Positions 25,892 to 34,803 of a stretch of DNA of 34,803 bases are shown one piece after another (position 1 is the stretch's first letter; every line of letters begins with the position of its first letter). The stretch is from Planctomycetota bacterium. Lineage in GTDB: Bacteria > Planctomycetota > PLA2 > JAEUHO01. The position numbers and the translations under genes are program-made. Location: the NCBI GenBank assembly GCA_030066775.1, contig JASJAY010000051.1:1-34803 (forward strand), in the 5' to 3' direction. The notes under the pieces are model-generated. The model ran no database searches and was not told the origin of the DNA. It saw only the letters and a program-made list of their open reading frames with translations.

Positions 25892-26716
25892 TCAGCGATC
25901 TTCGTCGTGGCTGTGGCTGTGGCCATGGCCCTCGTGCGCGTGTCCGTGCCCGTGCTCGTGCGGCATGATCTCGTGCACGGCGACCATGAGCAGCAGGCCG
26001 ACCGCCAGGGCGAGGCCCGACTTCACGAGCCGCATCCCGCTCAGCCTGCGCAGCTCCGGAATCAGGTCGGCGCAGGCGATGTAGATGAAGCCGCCCGCGG
26101 CGATGGGCACCAGCACCTCCTCCACGTGCAGCGCCTCGTGCATCAGGAGCACGACGATCGCCCCGAGGAAGGCGGAGCACGCGGTCGCGAAGTTGAGCAG
26201 CAGCGCGCGGCGCGGCGTGAAGCCCGCGTGCAGCAGCACGCCGAAGTCCCCGAACTCCTGCGGGATCTCGTGCAGCAGGACGGCGATCGTCGTGGCCACG
26301 CCGGCCTCCGGGCCAACGAGCCACGCGCCGGCGATGAGCATGCCGTCGAGGATGTTGTGCACGAAGTCGCCCAGCAGGTTCATCCAACCGAAGCTGTGGA
26401 TGCCGCCCGGCGCGTGGTCGTGCACGTCCTCGCCATGGTGGTGCCAGTGCAGCGTGCCTTCGATCAGGAGGAACCCGAGCAGGCCGCCGAGCACGCCCCA
26501 GGCGATCGTGGGCGTGAAGCCGCCACTGTGCGCGGTGGCGTGCGGCAAGAGGTGCAGGAAGGTGTCGCCCAGGAGGGCGCCCGCGGCGAGCGCCACGAGG
26601 AACGGCAGCATGCCCTTGAGCTTGTCTTTCCTCAGTGCGAGGAACAGCGCTCCGACGAGCGACACGAGCGACACGACCAAGACGGCGAGCAGGACTTCGG
26701 GCGTCTGGGCGGGCAT
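25892..26716 (-). CDS. ZIP-family metal transporter
   Basis: A 274-residue membrane protein with about eight segments. The ZIP metal-site helices are visible: HNILDGMLIAGAWL and HEIPQEFGDFGVLL. A histidine-rich loop lies between segments (WHHHGEDVHDH), and the C-terminus is rich in His/Gly (HGHGHAHEGHGHSHSH). It probably imports Zn or another divalent metal into the cytoplasm; the exact metal is not assignable. The M1 zinc aminopeptidase follows 12 nt downstream. Confidence 0.92.
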   Translation of the reverse strand: MPAQTPEVLLAVLVVSLVSLVGALFLALRKDKLKGMLPFLVALAAGALLGDTFLHLLPHATAHSGGFTPTIAWGVLGGLLGFLLIEGTLHWHHHGEDVHDHAPGGIHSFGWMNLLGDFVHNILDGMLIAGAWLVGPEAGVATTIAVLLHEIPQEFGDFGVLLHAGFTPRRALLLNFATACSAFLGAIVVLLMHEALHVEEVLVPIAAGGFIYIACADLIPELRRLSGMRLVKSGLALAVGLLLMVAVHEIMPHEHGHGHAHEGHGHSHSHDEDR

Positions 26717-26775
26717 GGGGCGGGGATTCTAGTCGTGGCACCGCTGGTCGGGAAGGACGCCCGAGCGGAGGCAGG

Positions 26776-29700
26776 CTAAAGGTTGCGGCGGTACTTCCCG
26801 CCCACCTCGTAGAGGGCGTGGGAGATCTGGCCCAGGCTGGCCACCCGCACGGTCTTCATCAGCTCGGCGAAGACGTTGCCGCCCGAGCGGGCCACCTGCT
26901 GCAGGCGCTTGAGCGCCTCGGGCGCCTCGGCCGCGTTGCGGTCGTGGAACGCCTTCAGGTGGTCGAGCTGGGTCTGCTTCTCTTCCTCGGTGGCGCGCGT
27001 GAGCTCGTCGACGCGCGGCGTGAGGTCTTCGCGGTTCTCGGGCAGGAAGGTGTTCACGCCGACGATCGGCAGCGAGCCGTCGTGCTTCTTGTGCTCGTAG
27101 TAGAGGCTCTCTTCCTGGATGCGCCCGCGCTGGTACTGGCGCTCCATGGCCCCGAGCACGCCGCCGCGGTCGTTGATGCGCTGGAACTCCTCGAGCACGG
27201 CCTCCTCGACGAGGTCCGTGAGGCGCGAGACGAAGTACGAGCCCTGCAGCGGGTTCTCGTTCTTGAGCCAGCCGAGCTCCTTGGTGTTGATCAGCTGGAT
27301 CGCCATGGCGCGCCGCACACTCTCTTCGGTGGGCGTGGTGATGGCTTCGTCGTAGGCGTTCGTGTGCAGCGAGTTGCAGTTGTCCTGCAGCGCGAGCAGC
27401 GCCTGCAGGGTCGTGCGGATGTCGTTGAACTGGATCTCCTGTGCGTGCAGCGAGCGGCCGCTGGTCTGCACGTGGTACTTCAGCTTCTGGCTGCGCGCGT
27501 TGCCGCCGTAGCGGTCGCGCATCGCGACGGACCAGATGCGCCGGGCGACGCGGCCGATGACCGTGTACTCGGGGTCGAGACCGTTGCTGAAGAAGAAGGA
27601 GAGGTTCGGCGCGAAGGCGTCGATGGGCATCCCGCGCGAGAGGTAGTACTCGACGAGCGTGAAGCCGTTGGCCAGCGTGAACGCAAGCTGGGAAATCGGG
27701 TTCGCCCCGGCCTCGGCGATGTGATAGCCGCTGATCGAGACGCTGTAGTAGTTCCGCACCTGCTTCTGGATGAAGTACTCCTGGATGTCACCCATCATCC
27801 GGAGCGCGAAGCTGGTGTTGAAGATGCACGTGTTCTGGGCCTGATCCTCCTTGAGGATGTCGGCCTGGACGGTCCCGCGCACCTTGGTGAGCGTCTCGTC
27901 CTGGAGGCGGAGCCACTCGTCGGCCGTCGGCTCGCGGCCCTCGGCCTCGAGGAAGCGCGCCGCCTGCTGGTCGATCGCGGCGTTCAGGAACATCGCGAGG
28001 ATGATCGGCGCCGGCCCGTTGATCGTCATCGAGACGGACGTGTTGCGATCGCAGAGGTCGAAGCCGCGATAGAGGATCTTGATGTCGTCGAGCGTGCAGA
28101 TCGAGACGCCGCTCTCCCCGACCTTGCCGTAGATGTCGGGCCGGACGTCGGGGTCTTCGCCGTAGAGCGTGACGGAGTCGAAGGCCGTGGAGAGGCGCTT
28201 CGCGCTGTCGTTGCGGCTCAGGTAGTGGAAGCGGCGGTTCGTCCGCGCGGGCGTGCCCTCGCCGGCGAACTGGCGCTTGGGATCCTCGTCGGTGCGCTTG
28301 AAGGGGAAGACGCCGGCGGTGTACGGGAACGAGCCGGGCAGACCTTCGAGCAGCAGGAAGCGCAGGATCTCACCGCGCTCGTCGGTCGTCGGCAGCGCGA
28401 CCTTGGGGATCTTCGAGCCGGCCAACGAGAGCGTGTGGGCCGGCGTCGCGAGCTCGCGGTTCCGCACCTTGTAGGTGACGGTCTCCTGCTCGTAGCGCTC
28501 GCGGATCTCGGGCCACGCGGCGAGGATCTCGGCGGCCCGCGCGTCGACGCGCTGGCATGCGCGCTCGAGCGCTTCCTCGACGCCCGGCTTCGACGGGGCG
28601 TCGACGAGCTCCAGGGCGCGCTTGAGGTACTCGACGTCGCGTACGGCGTGCACCTGGGCCTCGGCCCACGCACGGTAGTCGTGCGCGCACCGGACGATCT
28701 CGGCCAGGTAGCTGACGCGATCGGCCGGCACGATGGCGCCGCCGGCGTGCCCGTTGCGTGCCGCGCTGGAGGGCGGCAGCTCGAGGGCGGGCGTCTTGCC
28801 CCCCACCGCCGAGGCCTTCAGGGCCATCGCGCGGAAGAGCGTGTCCACGCCGGGGTCGCAGAAGCGGCTGGCGACGGTGCCGAAGACGCCGAGATCCTCC
28901 TCGGGCGTCTCGAAGGCCTTGCGGTTGCGCCGCACCTGCTTCCTGACGTCGCGCAGGGCGTCCTCGCCCCCGCGCCGATCGAACTTGTTCACCGCGATCA
29001 GATCGGCGTAGTCGAGCATGCCGATCTTCTCGAGCTGCGAGGCCGCGCCGTACTCGGGCGTCATCACGTACATCGAGAGGTCGCTCAGGTCGACGACCTC
29101 GGTGTCGCCCTGCCCGATGCCGGACGTCTCGAGGATGATCCAGTCGAAGCCCGCGTGCTGGAACCAGCGGATCGCGTCCTCGGTGGACGCGGAGAGCTCG
29201 CCGCGGGCGCCGCGCGTGGCGTAGCTGCGCATGTAGGCGCGCCCGTTGGGCAGCGAGTTCATGCGGATCCGGTCGCCGAGCAGCGCGCCGCCGGTCTTGC
29301 GGCGCGAGGGGTCGACGCTCAGCACGGCGATGGTGGCCGTCTCCGACGCCTGCAGGAAGCGCAGCAGGAGCTCGTCGACGAGGGACGACTTGCCGGCGCC
29401 GCCGGTGCCCGTGATGCCGATCACCGGGGCCCGCGTGCTCGGGTCCATGGCCGCGACGCTCTTCGCGAGGGTCTGGCCGAGGGCGCTCTCGCGGAAGCCC
29501 TCGTGCTCTGCGATCGAGAGGCACTGCGCGAGCATGCGGTGGTCGAGGGGCGAGACGGCCGGCAGCGCGCCGTCGAGCTCGAGCGCGGTGGGCGGCACGA
29601 AGTCCGCCGTCTCGAGCATGCGGTTGATCATGCCCTGGAGGCCGAGCCGGCGGCCGTCCTCGGGCGTGAAGATGCGGTCGATGCCGTAGGCGTGCAGCGC

Positions 29701-30072
29701 TTCGACTTCCTCGGGGACGATCACGCCGCCGCCGCCGCCGAAGATCTTGATGTGGCCCGCGCCGCGCTCGCGGAGCAGGTCGTGCATGTAGCGGAAGAAC
29801 TCGTTGTGCCCGCCCTGGTAGGAGCTGAGGGCGATGCCCTGGGCGTCCTCGTCGATGGCGGCCTCGACGATCTCGAGCACGGACCGGTTGTGGCCGAGAT
29901 GGATCACCTCGGCGCCCGAGTCCTGGAGGATGCGCCGCATGATGTTGATCGCGGCGTCGTGCCCGTCGAACAGGGAGGCGGCCGTCACGAAGCGCACGGG
30001 GTGCTTCATGGCGTAGGCCTCGTTCCCGGTCGGGGTCGAGGTGTCAGGGGTCGCGGTGGCCGGCTCACTCAT
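26776..30072 (-). CDS. icmF: Fused isobutyryl-CoA mutase (B12 domain, G-protein chaperone and mutase in one chain)
   Basis: A 1098-residue IcmF. Residues about 25-160 are the cobalamin-binding domain with DGHDAA (H38 as cobalt ligand) and an FGGGGG loop. A G-protein chaperone domain follows (about 210-420) with Walker A GGAGKSS (K228). The C-terminal TIM-barrel mutase follows from about 560. The substrate residues F602 and Q746 match the isobutyryl-CoA pair F598/Q742 of Geobacillus IcmF with the same 144-residue spacing; methylmalonyl-CoA mutases have Tyr/Arg there. It interconverts isobutyryl- and n-butyryl-CoA with adenosylcobalamin. The ATG at 30072 is the preferred start, though its Shine-Dalgarno is weak; a downstream ATG (codon 22) is possible. 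About 150 bp upstream must hold its promoter. Confidence 0.96.
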   Translation of the reverse strand: MSEPATATPDTSTPTGNEAYAMKHPVRFVTAASLFDGHDAAINIMRRILQDSGAEVIHLGHNRSVLEIVEAAIDEDAQGIALSSYQGGHNEFFRYMHDLLRERGAGHIKIFGGGGGVIVPEEVEALHAYGIDRIFTPEDGRRLGLQGMINRMLETADFVPPTALELDGALPAVSPLDHRMLAQCLSIAEHEGFRESALGQTLAKSVAAMDPSTRAPVIGITGTGGAGKSSLVDELLLRFLQASETATIAVLSVDPSRRKTGGALLGDRIRMNSLPNGRAYMRSYATRGARGELSASTEDAIRWFQHAGFDWIILETSGIGQGDTEVVDLSDLSMYVMTPEYGAASQLEKIGMLDYADLIAVNKFDRRGGEDALRDVRKQVRRNRKAFETPEEDLGVFGTVASRFCDPGVDTLFRAMALKASAVGGKTPALELPPSSAARNGHAGGAIVPADRVSYLAEIVRCAHDYRAWAEAQVHAVRDVEYLKRALELVDAPSKPGVEEALERACQRVDARAAEILAAWPEIRERYEQETVTYKVRNRELATPAHTLSLAGSKIPKVALPTTDERGEILRFLLLEGLPGSFPYTAGVFPFKRTDEDPKRQFAGEGTPARTNRRFHYLSRNDSAKRLSTAFDSVTLYGEDPDVRPDIYGKVGESGVSICTLDDIKILYRGFDLCDRNTSVSMTINGPAPIILAMFLNAAIDQQAARFLEAEGREPTADEWLRLQDETLTKVRGTVQADILKEDQAQNTCIFNTSFALRMMGDIQEYFIQKQVRNYYSVSISGYHIAEAGANPISQLAFTLANGFTLVEYYLSRGMPIDAFAPNLSFFFSNGLDPEYTVIGRVARRIWSVAMRDRYGGNARSQKLKYHVQTSGRSLHAQEIQFNDIRTTLQALLALQDNCNSLHTNAYDEAITTPTEESVRRAMAIQLINTKELGWLKNENPLQGSYFVSRLTDLVEEAVLEEFQRINDRGGVLGAMERQYQRGRIQEESLYYEHKKHDGSLPIVGVNTFLPENREDLTPRVDELTRATEEEKQTQLDHLKAFHDRNAAEAPEALKRLQQVARSGGNVFAELMKTVRVASLGQISHALYEVGGKYRRNL

Positions 30073-30222
30073 GGCGAACGGCCCAAGGTAGCCGCGCCCG
30101 GTATGGGGAACAACCAAGGCGAGGAGCGGCAAGCGCCCGAAGTACGGGGATTGGGCCGTGTTCCGACGGCGCGTCAGGTCGTAGTCCGCATCCGCCGGCC
30201 GGGGGGCGGCCCCGCGTCAAGG

Positions 30223-32055
30223 TCAGCGCACGAGGTCGGTGAACATCCCGGGTGTGGTCCGGAAGGTCGCGAGCCAGCGGGCCGCGTAGATGTCGATCCC
30301 GATGCCCGGGCCGACCTCCAGGTTGCCGCCGATGGGGTCCGTCACGCAGATGCCCGGGCCCTGGGTCGAGGCGGTGGCCGCGACGTCGCGCGTCGAGTCG
30401 CCGACATTGACCACGGCCTGCTGGAGCGTCAGATGCAGCAGGTTGCCCGTGCTCAGCTCGATGTCCATCAGGCTCATGGTCTGCGCGGGCAGCGTGCCGT
30501 GGTCGACGATGCGACTCCCCACGGCGGCCGCCGCGTCCATCGTGAACGCGCGCACCCCGGTCCGACCCGGGTCCAGGTAGAGCACGTTCTGGCTGGGGTG
30601 GAAGATCACCTCGTCGTAGGTGGCCGTCGTGCCCAGATCGAACGTCTCGTTGACGATGCCGAGCATCTGGGTGTCGGCCGTGACGTTGTAGAGCACGTCG
30701 GTGCTGATCCCCCGGATGATCACCCCGAGGGTCTGCCCGTCGGGCGCCATCACGGCGTCCTGGATCTGGCTGATGACCTCGCCCGGACCGAACGAGAAGA
30801 TCGTCTGCTCGTTCGTCCCGTCGAGGTCGTAGCGCACGACGTTCGTCTGGAAGTTGTCCACGAGGTACACGCCCGTGCCGTCGGGCGTGAAGCGCGGCGA
30901 GTGCTGGCCGCCGCTCGGGGGAATCAGGCCGCTCGACACGACGGTGCCGGTCGCGGTCTCGATCACCTCGATGATCTCACCCAGGCCCTGGGTCTGGAAC
31001 GTCCCGAGGACCAGCAGGAAGTGCTCGCCCGTGGGCGACTGGCGAATGTCGCGGATGAACGCCGTCGCGGTGTCCACGCCGTGGATGCCGGTGATGGGGT
31101 CGCTGGCGTCGGCGTTGCGGCGCACGAGCACGGTCTGGTCCACGTTGGGGTTGACCAGGGCAGGCAGCTCGAGGGTCATGCTCTGCGTGGGGCGGAACTG
31201 GTTGAACCAGACGCGATCCGTGGGCGGCTGCAGGAGCCAGCCGAACCGGGGATCACCACCCACGACGCTGTCGTTCATGCCGGCGACGGGCGTCGTGGCG
31301 CCGCCCGTGGTGGGTGCCGTCTCGAGCAGGGTGCCCTCGGTCTGGGGATCCGTGAGCTGGAAGAGGATCGAGGTGCCGTCCGGCGACGGGACGAAGGTGT
31401 CCGGCAGGACGCCCGTGACGAACTCGGCGACGCTGCCGTCGACGGTCGTGACGTAGACGCCGTCGGAAGGCGCGGCGACGACGTTGGCGTTGCCCGCAGC
31501 CACGATCTGTCCCGTCGCTTGGCTGCAGTCGCGGATGCCGATCGCCACGTGGCCGAGCTGCATGTAGCCGGTGTTCTCGAAGTAGTTCTCGGTGGTGTTC
31601 TGCGTCGCGCCGAGGTTGGGCTCGAGCACGCCGAGCGTGTCGTTCCACTCGAGCAGGACGAGGTCCGTCTCCGTGAAGCCGGCCGGGATCAGCGTCTCGT
31701 CGTAGTAGACGCGGATCGCCGACGCCGCCTGGAGGTCCTGGCCCACCGGGCCGCAGCACCAGAGCGGGCCGAGGTAGCTGTAGGTGCAGAGGTCGTTCGG
31801 CCCCGGCTGGATGATGAAGGGATCGAGCTGCGGGATGATCGACACGGGGATGTCGGTCAGCAGCGCGCCGGGCGCGACCGTGAGGAACACGTCGCCCGCG
31901 GCGATGCTGCCGCCGGCCGGGCCGATGCCCGTGACCTGCCAGTTCGGTACCGGATCCCCCGAGTCCACGCCGCAGCCGCCCGTGACCGCGAGGCAGAGCA
32001 GGAGCATCCAGAGCAGGGGCCGGAAGCCCGGGGTCGTATCAGCAACCGTTCGCAT
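30223..32055 (-). CDS. Secreted lipoprotein with a ZU5-like segment and probable beta-propeller
   Basis: A 610-residue exported protein. The ATG at 32055 has GGAGG about 8 nt upstream and gives a signal peptide ending in TGGC with C28 as possible lipidated cysteine. The motif is imperfect, so ordinary secretion is possible. Residues about 38-62 (GPAGGSIAAGDVFLTVAPGAL) resemble the start of ZU5 domains. The remainder is beta-rich with repeated 'SPDGT..', 'TPDGT.' and 'APDGQT' turns, suggesting a TolB/WD40-like propeller. Several cysteines cluster near 90-105. Function is unknown; a cell-surface role is inferred. Confidence 0.78.
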   Translation of the reverse strand: MRTVADTTPGFRPLLWMLLLCLAVTGGCGVDSGDPVPNWQVTGIGPAGGSIAAGDVFLTVAPGALLTDIPVSIIPQLDPFIIQPGPNDLCTYSYLGPLWCCGPVGQDLQAASAIRVYYDETLIPAGFTETDLVLLEWNDTLGVLEPNLGATQNTTENYFENTGYMQLGHVAIGIRDCSQATGQIVAAGNANVVAAPSDGVYVTTVDGSVAEFVTGVLPDTFVPSPDGTSILFQLTDPQTEGTLLETAPTTGGATTPVAGMNDSVVGGDPRFGWLLQPPTDRVWFNQFRPTQSMTLELPALVNPNVDQTVLVRRNADASDPITGIHGVDTATAFIRDIRQSPTGEHFLLVLGTFQTQGLGEIIEVIETATGTVVSSGLIPPSGGQHSPRFTPDGTGVYLVDNFQTNVVRYDLDGTNEQTIFSFGPGEVISQIQDAVMAPDGQTLGVIIRGISTDVLYNVTADTQMLGIVNETFDLGTTATYDEVIFHPSQNVLYLDPGRTGVRAFTMDAAAAVGSRIVDHGTLPAQTMSLMDIELSTGNLLHLTLQQAVVNVGDSTRDVAATASTQGPGICVTDPIGGNLEVGPGIGIDIYAARWLATFRTTPGMFTDLVR

Positions 32056-32107
32056 CGAGCCGCCCTCCATGGCGAGGCGGCATGGTACTCGGAGCCGCGC
32101 CGCCCGG

Positions 32108-33322
32108 TCAGGGCGCGCGCGTGACGCCTTCTTCCTCGAGGACGGAGAGGACGAAGGCGTACTCCTTCGCCAGGGAGTCGACGAGATCGAAGCCGGAGCC
32201 GGCGGCCCGCTCGGCCTCGGGCAGCACGTCGAACGTGTAGGTCTCGATCTCGATGTGGCGCGTGGCGCCCGTCCGGACCACGTGGCGCAGGGCGGCGACC
32301 AGGTCGGGCTGCGTGGTCGTCAGGGGGGGCACGGTCTCGGGGCGGAAGACGGGCACGTGGTAGTGCACCCGCCAGGGCCGGCGCGCGCGCCAGGCGGCGG
32401 GATCGCCGGCCAGCACCTCGCCGAGGTCCTCCGCCACGTGGATCCGCCCCTCGGCATCGGGGGCGGCCACCTGGTGCAGGTAGACCGGCTCGTCGAAGGC
32501 CTCGAGCGCGGCCAGGGCATCGTCGTCCTCGGGGTTCGGGACCTCGAGCGCAGCGGAGGCCTGCAGCTTCACGATGGGAACGTCGGCCGCGGCCAGGGCG
32601 TCGAGCGCCGCCGGGACGTCCTCGTGCATCACCGACTGGTGGCAGACGTCGAAGCACGCGCCCAGATACATGCGCGCTTCCGGATCGCGTGCGTCGAGCG
32701 CGTCCTGGAGCGGCCCGTTGAAGAAGCGGATCAGCTCGTCGGTCGTCTCGATCGTGCAGCGCGGCTCGGGCTCGAGCCCGAGGCGCACGTAGGTCCCCCA
32801 CTCTTCGTGGACGTGGCGTAGGCCCTCGGCGCAGGCAGCGATCTCTCGTGCGCGCGCCGCCTCGGCCCCCGGGCCCTCGTTCCACCCGCGCCAGGAGCCG
32901 GGGGCCGTGCTGAGCGACACGTCGACCTCGGTGCGGCTGAAGGAGGCCATCAGCGTCGCGAACTCGAGGGTGTACTGCAGTCGGCCGATGTCGGACCAGG
33001 GCGGGCGGTAGACGTCGTCCTTGAGGGGCCGGCCGCTGAAGTCTCCCATCACGAAGGCGTTGCCGGTGAAGGCGAGCAGGTCGTGCGTCTCGAGCTGCTC
33101 GGCGATGCGCTCGAGCGCCGCTTTATCGCGCCGCAACGTGTCGACCGTCTTGGCGTTGAAGCGAACGGCGAGCCCGAAGGGGCCCTCGACGCCGAGGCGG
33201 TCGCGCAGGGGCACCACCGTGGTGCGGATCGCGCCGGCGAAGGCATCCGCCGTGCCGCCCGGATGCACGTTCATGCCGTAGGCGAGCCAGAGGGGCTTGC
33301 CGTCGGGACCCTGGAGTCGCAT
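32108..33322 (-). CDS. EboE-like metabolite-traffic protein (sugar-isomerase TIM-barrel fold)
   Basis: A 404-residue TIM-barrel protein resembling EboE of eboABCDEF clusters. Supporting stretches are YGMNVHPGG at the N-terminus, FTGNAFVMGDFSG, VYRPPWSDIGRLQYT, STAPGSWRGW, LGLEPEPRCTIETTDELIRFF, GACFDVCHQSV and IVKLQASAAL. The frame is open far upstream, but the ATG at 33322 is chosen because the family begins at this point; no Shine-Dalgarno is seen there. Ebo genes act in moving a metabolite precursor to the periplasm in cyanobacteria. No eboA, B, C, D or F partner is recognised nearby, so it may act alone here. A divergent lipoprotein gene starts 42 nt away. Confidence 0.8.
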   Translation of the reverse strand: MRLQGPDGKPLWLAYGMNVHPGGTADAFAGAIRTTVVPLRDRLGVEGPFGLAVRFNAKTVDTLRRDKAALERIAEQLETHDLLAFTGNAFVMGDFSGRPLKDDVYRPPWSDIGRLQYTLEFATLMASFSRTEVDVSLSTAPGSWRGWNEGPGAEAARAREIAACAEGLRHVHEEWGTYVRLGLEPEPRCTIETTDELIRFFNGPLQDALDARDPEARMYLGACFDVCHQSVMHEDVPAALDALAAADVPIVKLQASAALEVPNPEDDDALAALEAFDEPVYLHQVAAPDAEGRIHVAEDLGEVLAGDPAAWRARRPWRVHYHVPVFRPETVPPLTTTQPDLVAALRHVVRTGATRHIEIETYTFDVLPEAERAAGSGFDLVDSLAKEYAFVLSVLEEEGVTRAP

Positions 33323-33364
33323 GCACGAAAGGTAGCAGGTGCAAGCACGCGTACGATGGCGGCG

Positions 33365-34330
33365 ATGCGCTCGGCCCTGCGATTCCTGCTCGCGCTTGCG
33401 GTCTGCTCCGCGATCTGCGGCTGCGGTGAGGACGACCCCGCACCGGCGCCGATGTCCGAGGTGCCGGCGACGCCGAAGGCGGCGCTGGCGTGGGTGCGCG
33501 AGGCGGAGGGGCTCGACGACCCCACGGAGCTGGATCGGCGACTGGCGCAGTACCCCGCGAAGAAGCCGGCGTTCCAAGCAGCGCCGGAAACGCAGATCGT
33601 CCTGACCTGGCGGATGCAGCGCGCCATCGGCGCGGGCCGGATCGAGGACGCGTACGAAGCCCACGGATGGCTCGTCACGTCCTTCGAAGGCGTCGGTCGA
33701 ACGCCGCGCGGGCGCGAGCTGGAGGCGAGCGTCGTTCACGAGGGCTTGCGCGACGCCGGCCACCGAGCGGCCCGCGAACGCTTGGAAGGACCGAACCCGG
33801 ATCGCGAGGGCGCGGAGCGCGCCCTCGAGCTCGCGTCAGGCAAGGAAGGCGTGGGACGCGACGGGGCAGGCGAGGCGTGGTCGTGGGTCAACCTGAAGCA
33901 GATCGGCCGCATCCCGGGACGGCTCATGTTCCACAAGGGCCCGCGCGTCGTCGCGCTCGTCGACGACTTCGCCCTGGGCGAGGCGATCCTCCCGCAGGTG
34001 CTCGGACGCTGGCAGCGCGACTTGGGCCCAATGGGGCTGCGCGTGAGCGTGGTGCCGCTCTTGACGGGCAAGATCCGTGTGGGCTTGCGCCGCCTTCGGG
34101 CACAGGACGAGAAGGCCGAGGTCGATTCGATCCGGAACCGGCTGATCGCCTACAAGGTCATCGTGGAGCAGCCGGCGCCCGCTGATGTGCGGTCGCACAT
34201 CGGCCTCGAGGCCGGCAAGTGCGCCCTCTTCGTCGCCGATCGCAAGGGGCAGATCGTGGCGCGCATGACCGGCCCGACGATCGATCCCCGCACGCTCGAG
34301 ACGGTCGTGCAGCGCGTCGCGAGTCGCTAA
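33365..34330 (+). CDS. Hypothetical lipoprotein
   Basis: A 321-residue protein with a hydrophobic leader and a possible lipobox ICGC (C20). The ATG at 33365 is chosen to give this leader; an ATG at 33356 adds three residues. The first half is helical and rich in Ala/Glu/Arg. The second half (about 195-320) alternates strands and helices: RVVALVDDF, LRVSVVPLL and CALFVADRKGQIVARMTGP. That pattern is suggestive of a thioredoxin-like fold without a CxxC. The resemblance is weak. Its stop overlaps that of the convergent gene by 4 nt. Confidence 0.7.
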   Translation: MRSALRFLLALAVCSAICGCGEDDPAPAPMSEVPATPKAALAWVREAEGLDDPTELDRRLAQYPAKKPAFQAAPETQIVLTWRMQRAIGAGRIEDAYEAHGWLVTSFEGVGRTPRGRELEASVVHEGLRDAGHRAARERLEGPNPDREGAERALELASGKEGVGRDGAGEAWSWVNLKQIGRIPGRLMFHKGPRVVALVDDFALGEAILPQVLGRWQRDLGPMGLRVSVVPLLTGKIRVGLRRLRAQDEKAEVDSIRNRLIAYKVIVEQPAPADVRSHIGLEAGKCALFVADRKGQIVARMTGPTIDPRTLETVVQRVASR

Positions 34331-34800
34331 GCGATGCGCGCCGCGCGCTGGCGCGGATCGGTGCGCCACTGGGCGCGGGCGAGGCGCAGGCTCTCGCGCG
34401 GGTTGACCGCTGCGGCAAGCAACGAGCGCAGGTGACGGCGCGCGGCGGCGCGATGGCCTGCGGCGCGGCCTTCGTCGCCGATCTCCTGGAACACACGCGC
34501 GAGGATGCGATGCGTGCGCAGGTCGTCGCGGCGGCTTCGGTGCTGCACCTCGAGCAAGGCCGAGGCGGAGACGGCGGCGGCGCGCGCCTCGCGTAGGCGG
34601 CCCTGCCGGAGGAGCGCTTCGGCGAGGTGGCCGTAGGCAACCGTGCGCAGGTCGATCGAGAGCGACGGGTCGCTGGCGAGGCGCTCGAGCGACACGCTCG
34701 CCTCGGGCTCGCGTCCGCTGACGAGATCCAGACGCGCACGACCGAGGCGCAGGCTGGGCGCGCCGGGCTGGTCGTGCAGGAGCGCGGCGGCGGAGGTCAT
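34327..34800 (-). CDS. Helical-repeat (TPR-like) protein, possibly incomplete at the window edge
   Basis: A stretch of at least 157 residues made of amphipathic helix pairs (VAYGHLAEALLRQGRLREARA and HRILARVFQEIGDEGRAAGHRAAARRH) that resembles TPR repeats. An ATG is present at 34798-34800, but the frame stays open to the edge, so the true start may lie beyond the window and this may be the C-terminus of a larger protein. It ends in a 4-nt convergent overlap with the lipoprotein gene. No specific family is recognised. Confidence 0.6.
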   Translation of the reverse strand: MTSAAALLHDQPGAPSLRLGRARLDLVSGREPEASVSLERLASDPSLSIDLRTVAYGHLAEALLRQGRLREARAAAVSASALLEVQHRSRRDDLRTHRILARVFQEIGDEGRAAGHRAAARRHLRSLLAAAVNPRESLRLARAQWRTDPRQRAARIA

Positions 34801-34803
34801 GTT

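Noticed and set aside
23333..26779. Long + strand open frame (1148 codons) antisense to the M1 peptidase and ZIP genes
   Set aside because: Same GC artefact; it overlaps two genes with intact catalytic and transport motifs.
26635..32124. Very long + strand open frame (1829 codons) antisense to icmF and neighbours
   Set aside because: It is a mirror of high-GC codon use on the opposite strand; the translation is low-complexity (Arg/Val/Asp/His rich) with no family motif, while the minus-strand genes have clear motifs.

Overview
This is a high-GC bacterial window that most resembles the chromosome of a Planctomycetota bacterium. The best lineage marker is the adjacent pair at 16993-20380: a secreted DUF1549/DUF1553 protein followed by a Tat-exported DUF1501 protein, a pairing greatly expanded in planctomycetes. 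A large soluble kinase/ATPase/TPR fusion and several lipoproteins fit that picture. No rRNA, tRNA, CRISPR array, insertion sequence or phage gene was found, and no stretch over 300 bases lacks a gene.

Layout. 1-4322 (+) is a metal-efflux operon: the C-terminus of an RND periplasmic adaptor, a CusA/CzcA-type RND pump, and a histidine-rich lipoprotein with a duplicated domain. It ends at a strong perfect-stem terminator. 4392-6160 (-) holds an AhpD/carboxymuconolactone-decarboxylase-like protein interrupted by one in-frame TGA exactly at the second redox cysteine position (CxxU), and a FemAB/BioF2-type acyltransferase upstream of it. 6263-9585 carries small housekeeping or accessory genes: VOC, DinB, cysteine hydrolase, a secretin-fragment lipoprotein, DUF5063 and DUF1499. 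9684-13747 (-) is a kinase-ATPase-TPR regulator of visibly lower GC behind an AlkA-type DNA glycosylase. 13850-16789 holds an S9 peptidase and a convergent MTA phosphorylase. 16993-20380 is the planctomycete secreted pair, followed by a cluster of perfect hairpins. 20604-23309 holds a PqqB-like metallo-hydrolase, an unknown protein, an RluA-type pseudouridine synthase and an ArfB-type ribosome rescue factor. 23306-30072 (-) holds an M1 aminopeptidase with C-terminal helical repeats, a ZIP metal transporter and a fused isobutyryl-CoA mutase (IcmF). 30223-34800 holds a ZU5/beta-propeller-like lipoprotein, a stand-alone EboE-like protein, an unknown lipoprotein and a helical-repeat protein reaching the window edge.

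The strongest discovery is the in-frame TGA gene at 4392-4985. Reading TGA as selenocysteine gives a 197-residue protein whose E69, C81, U84 and H88 have the same spacing as the AhpD catalytic set. A hairpin with a GGUC loop lies 18 nt after the TGA, as expected for a bacterial SECIS element. Conventional annotation would split it into two short fragments or call it a pseudogene. All family assignments are by eye from protein motifs; no database search was run.
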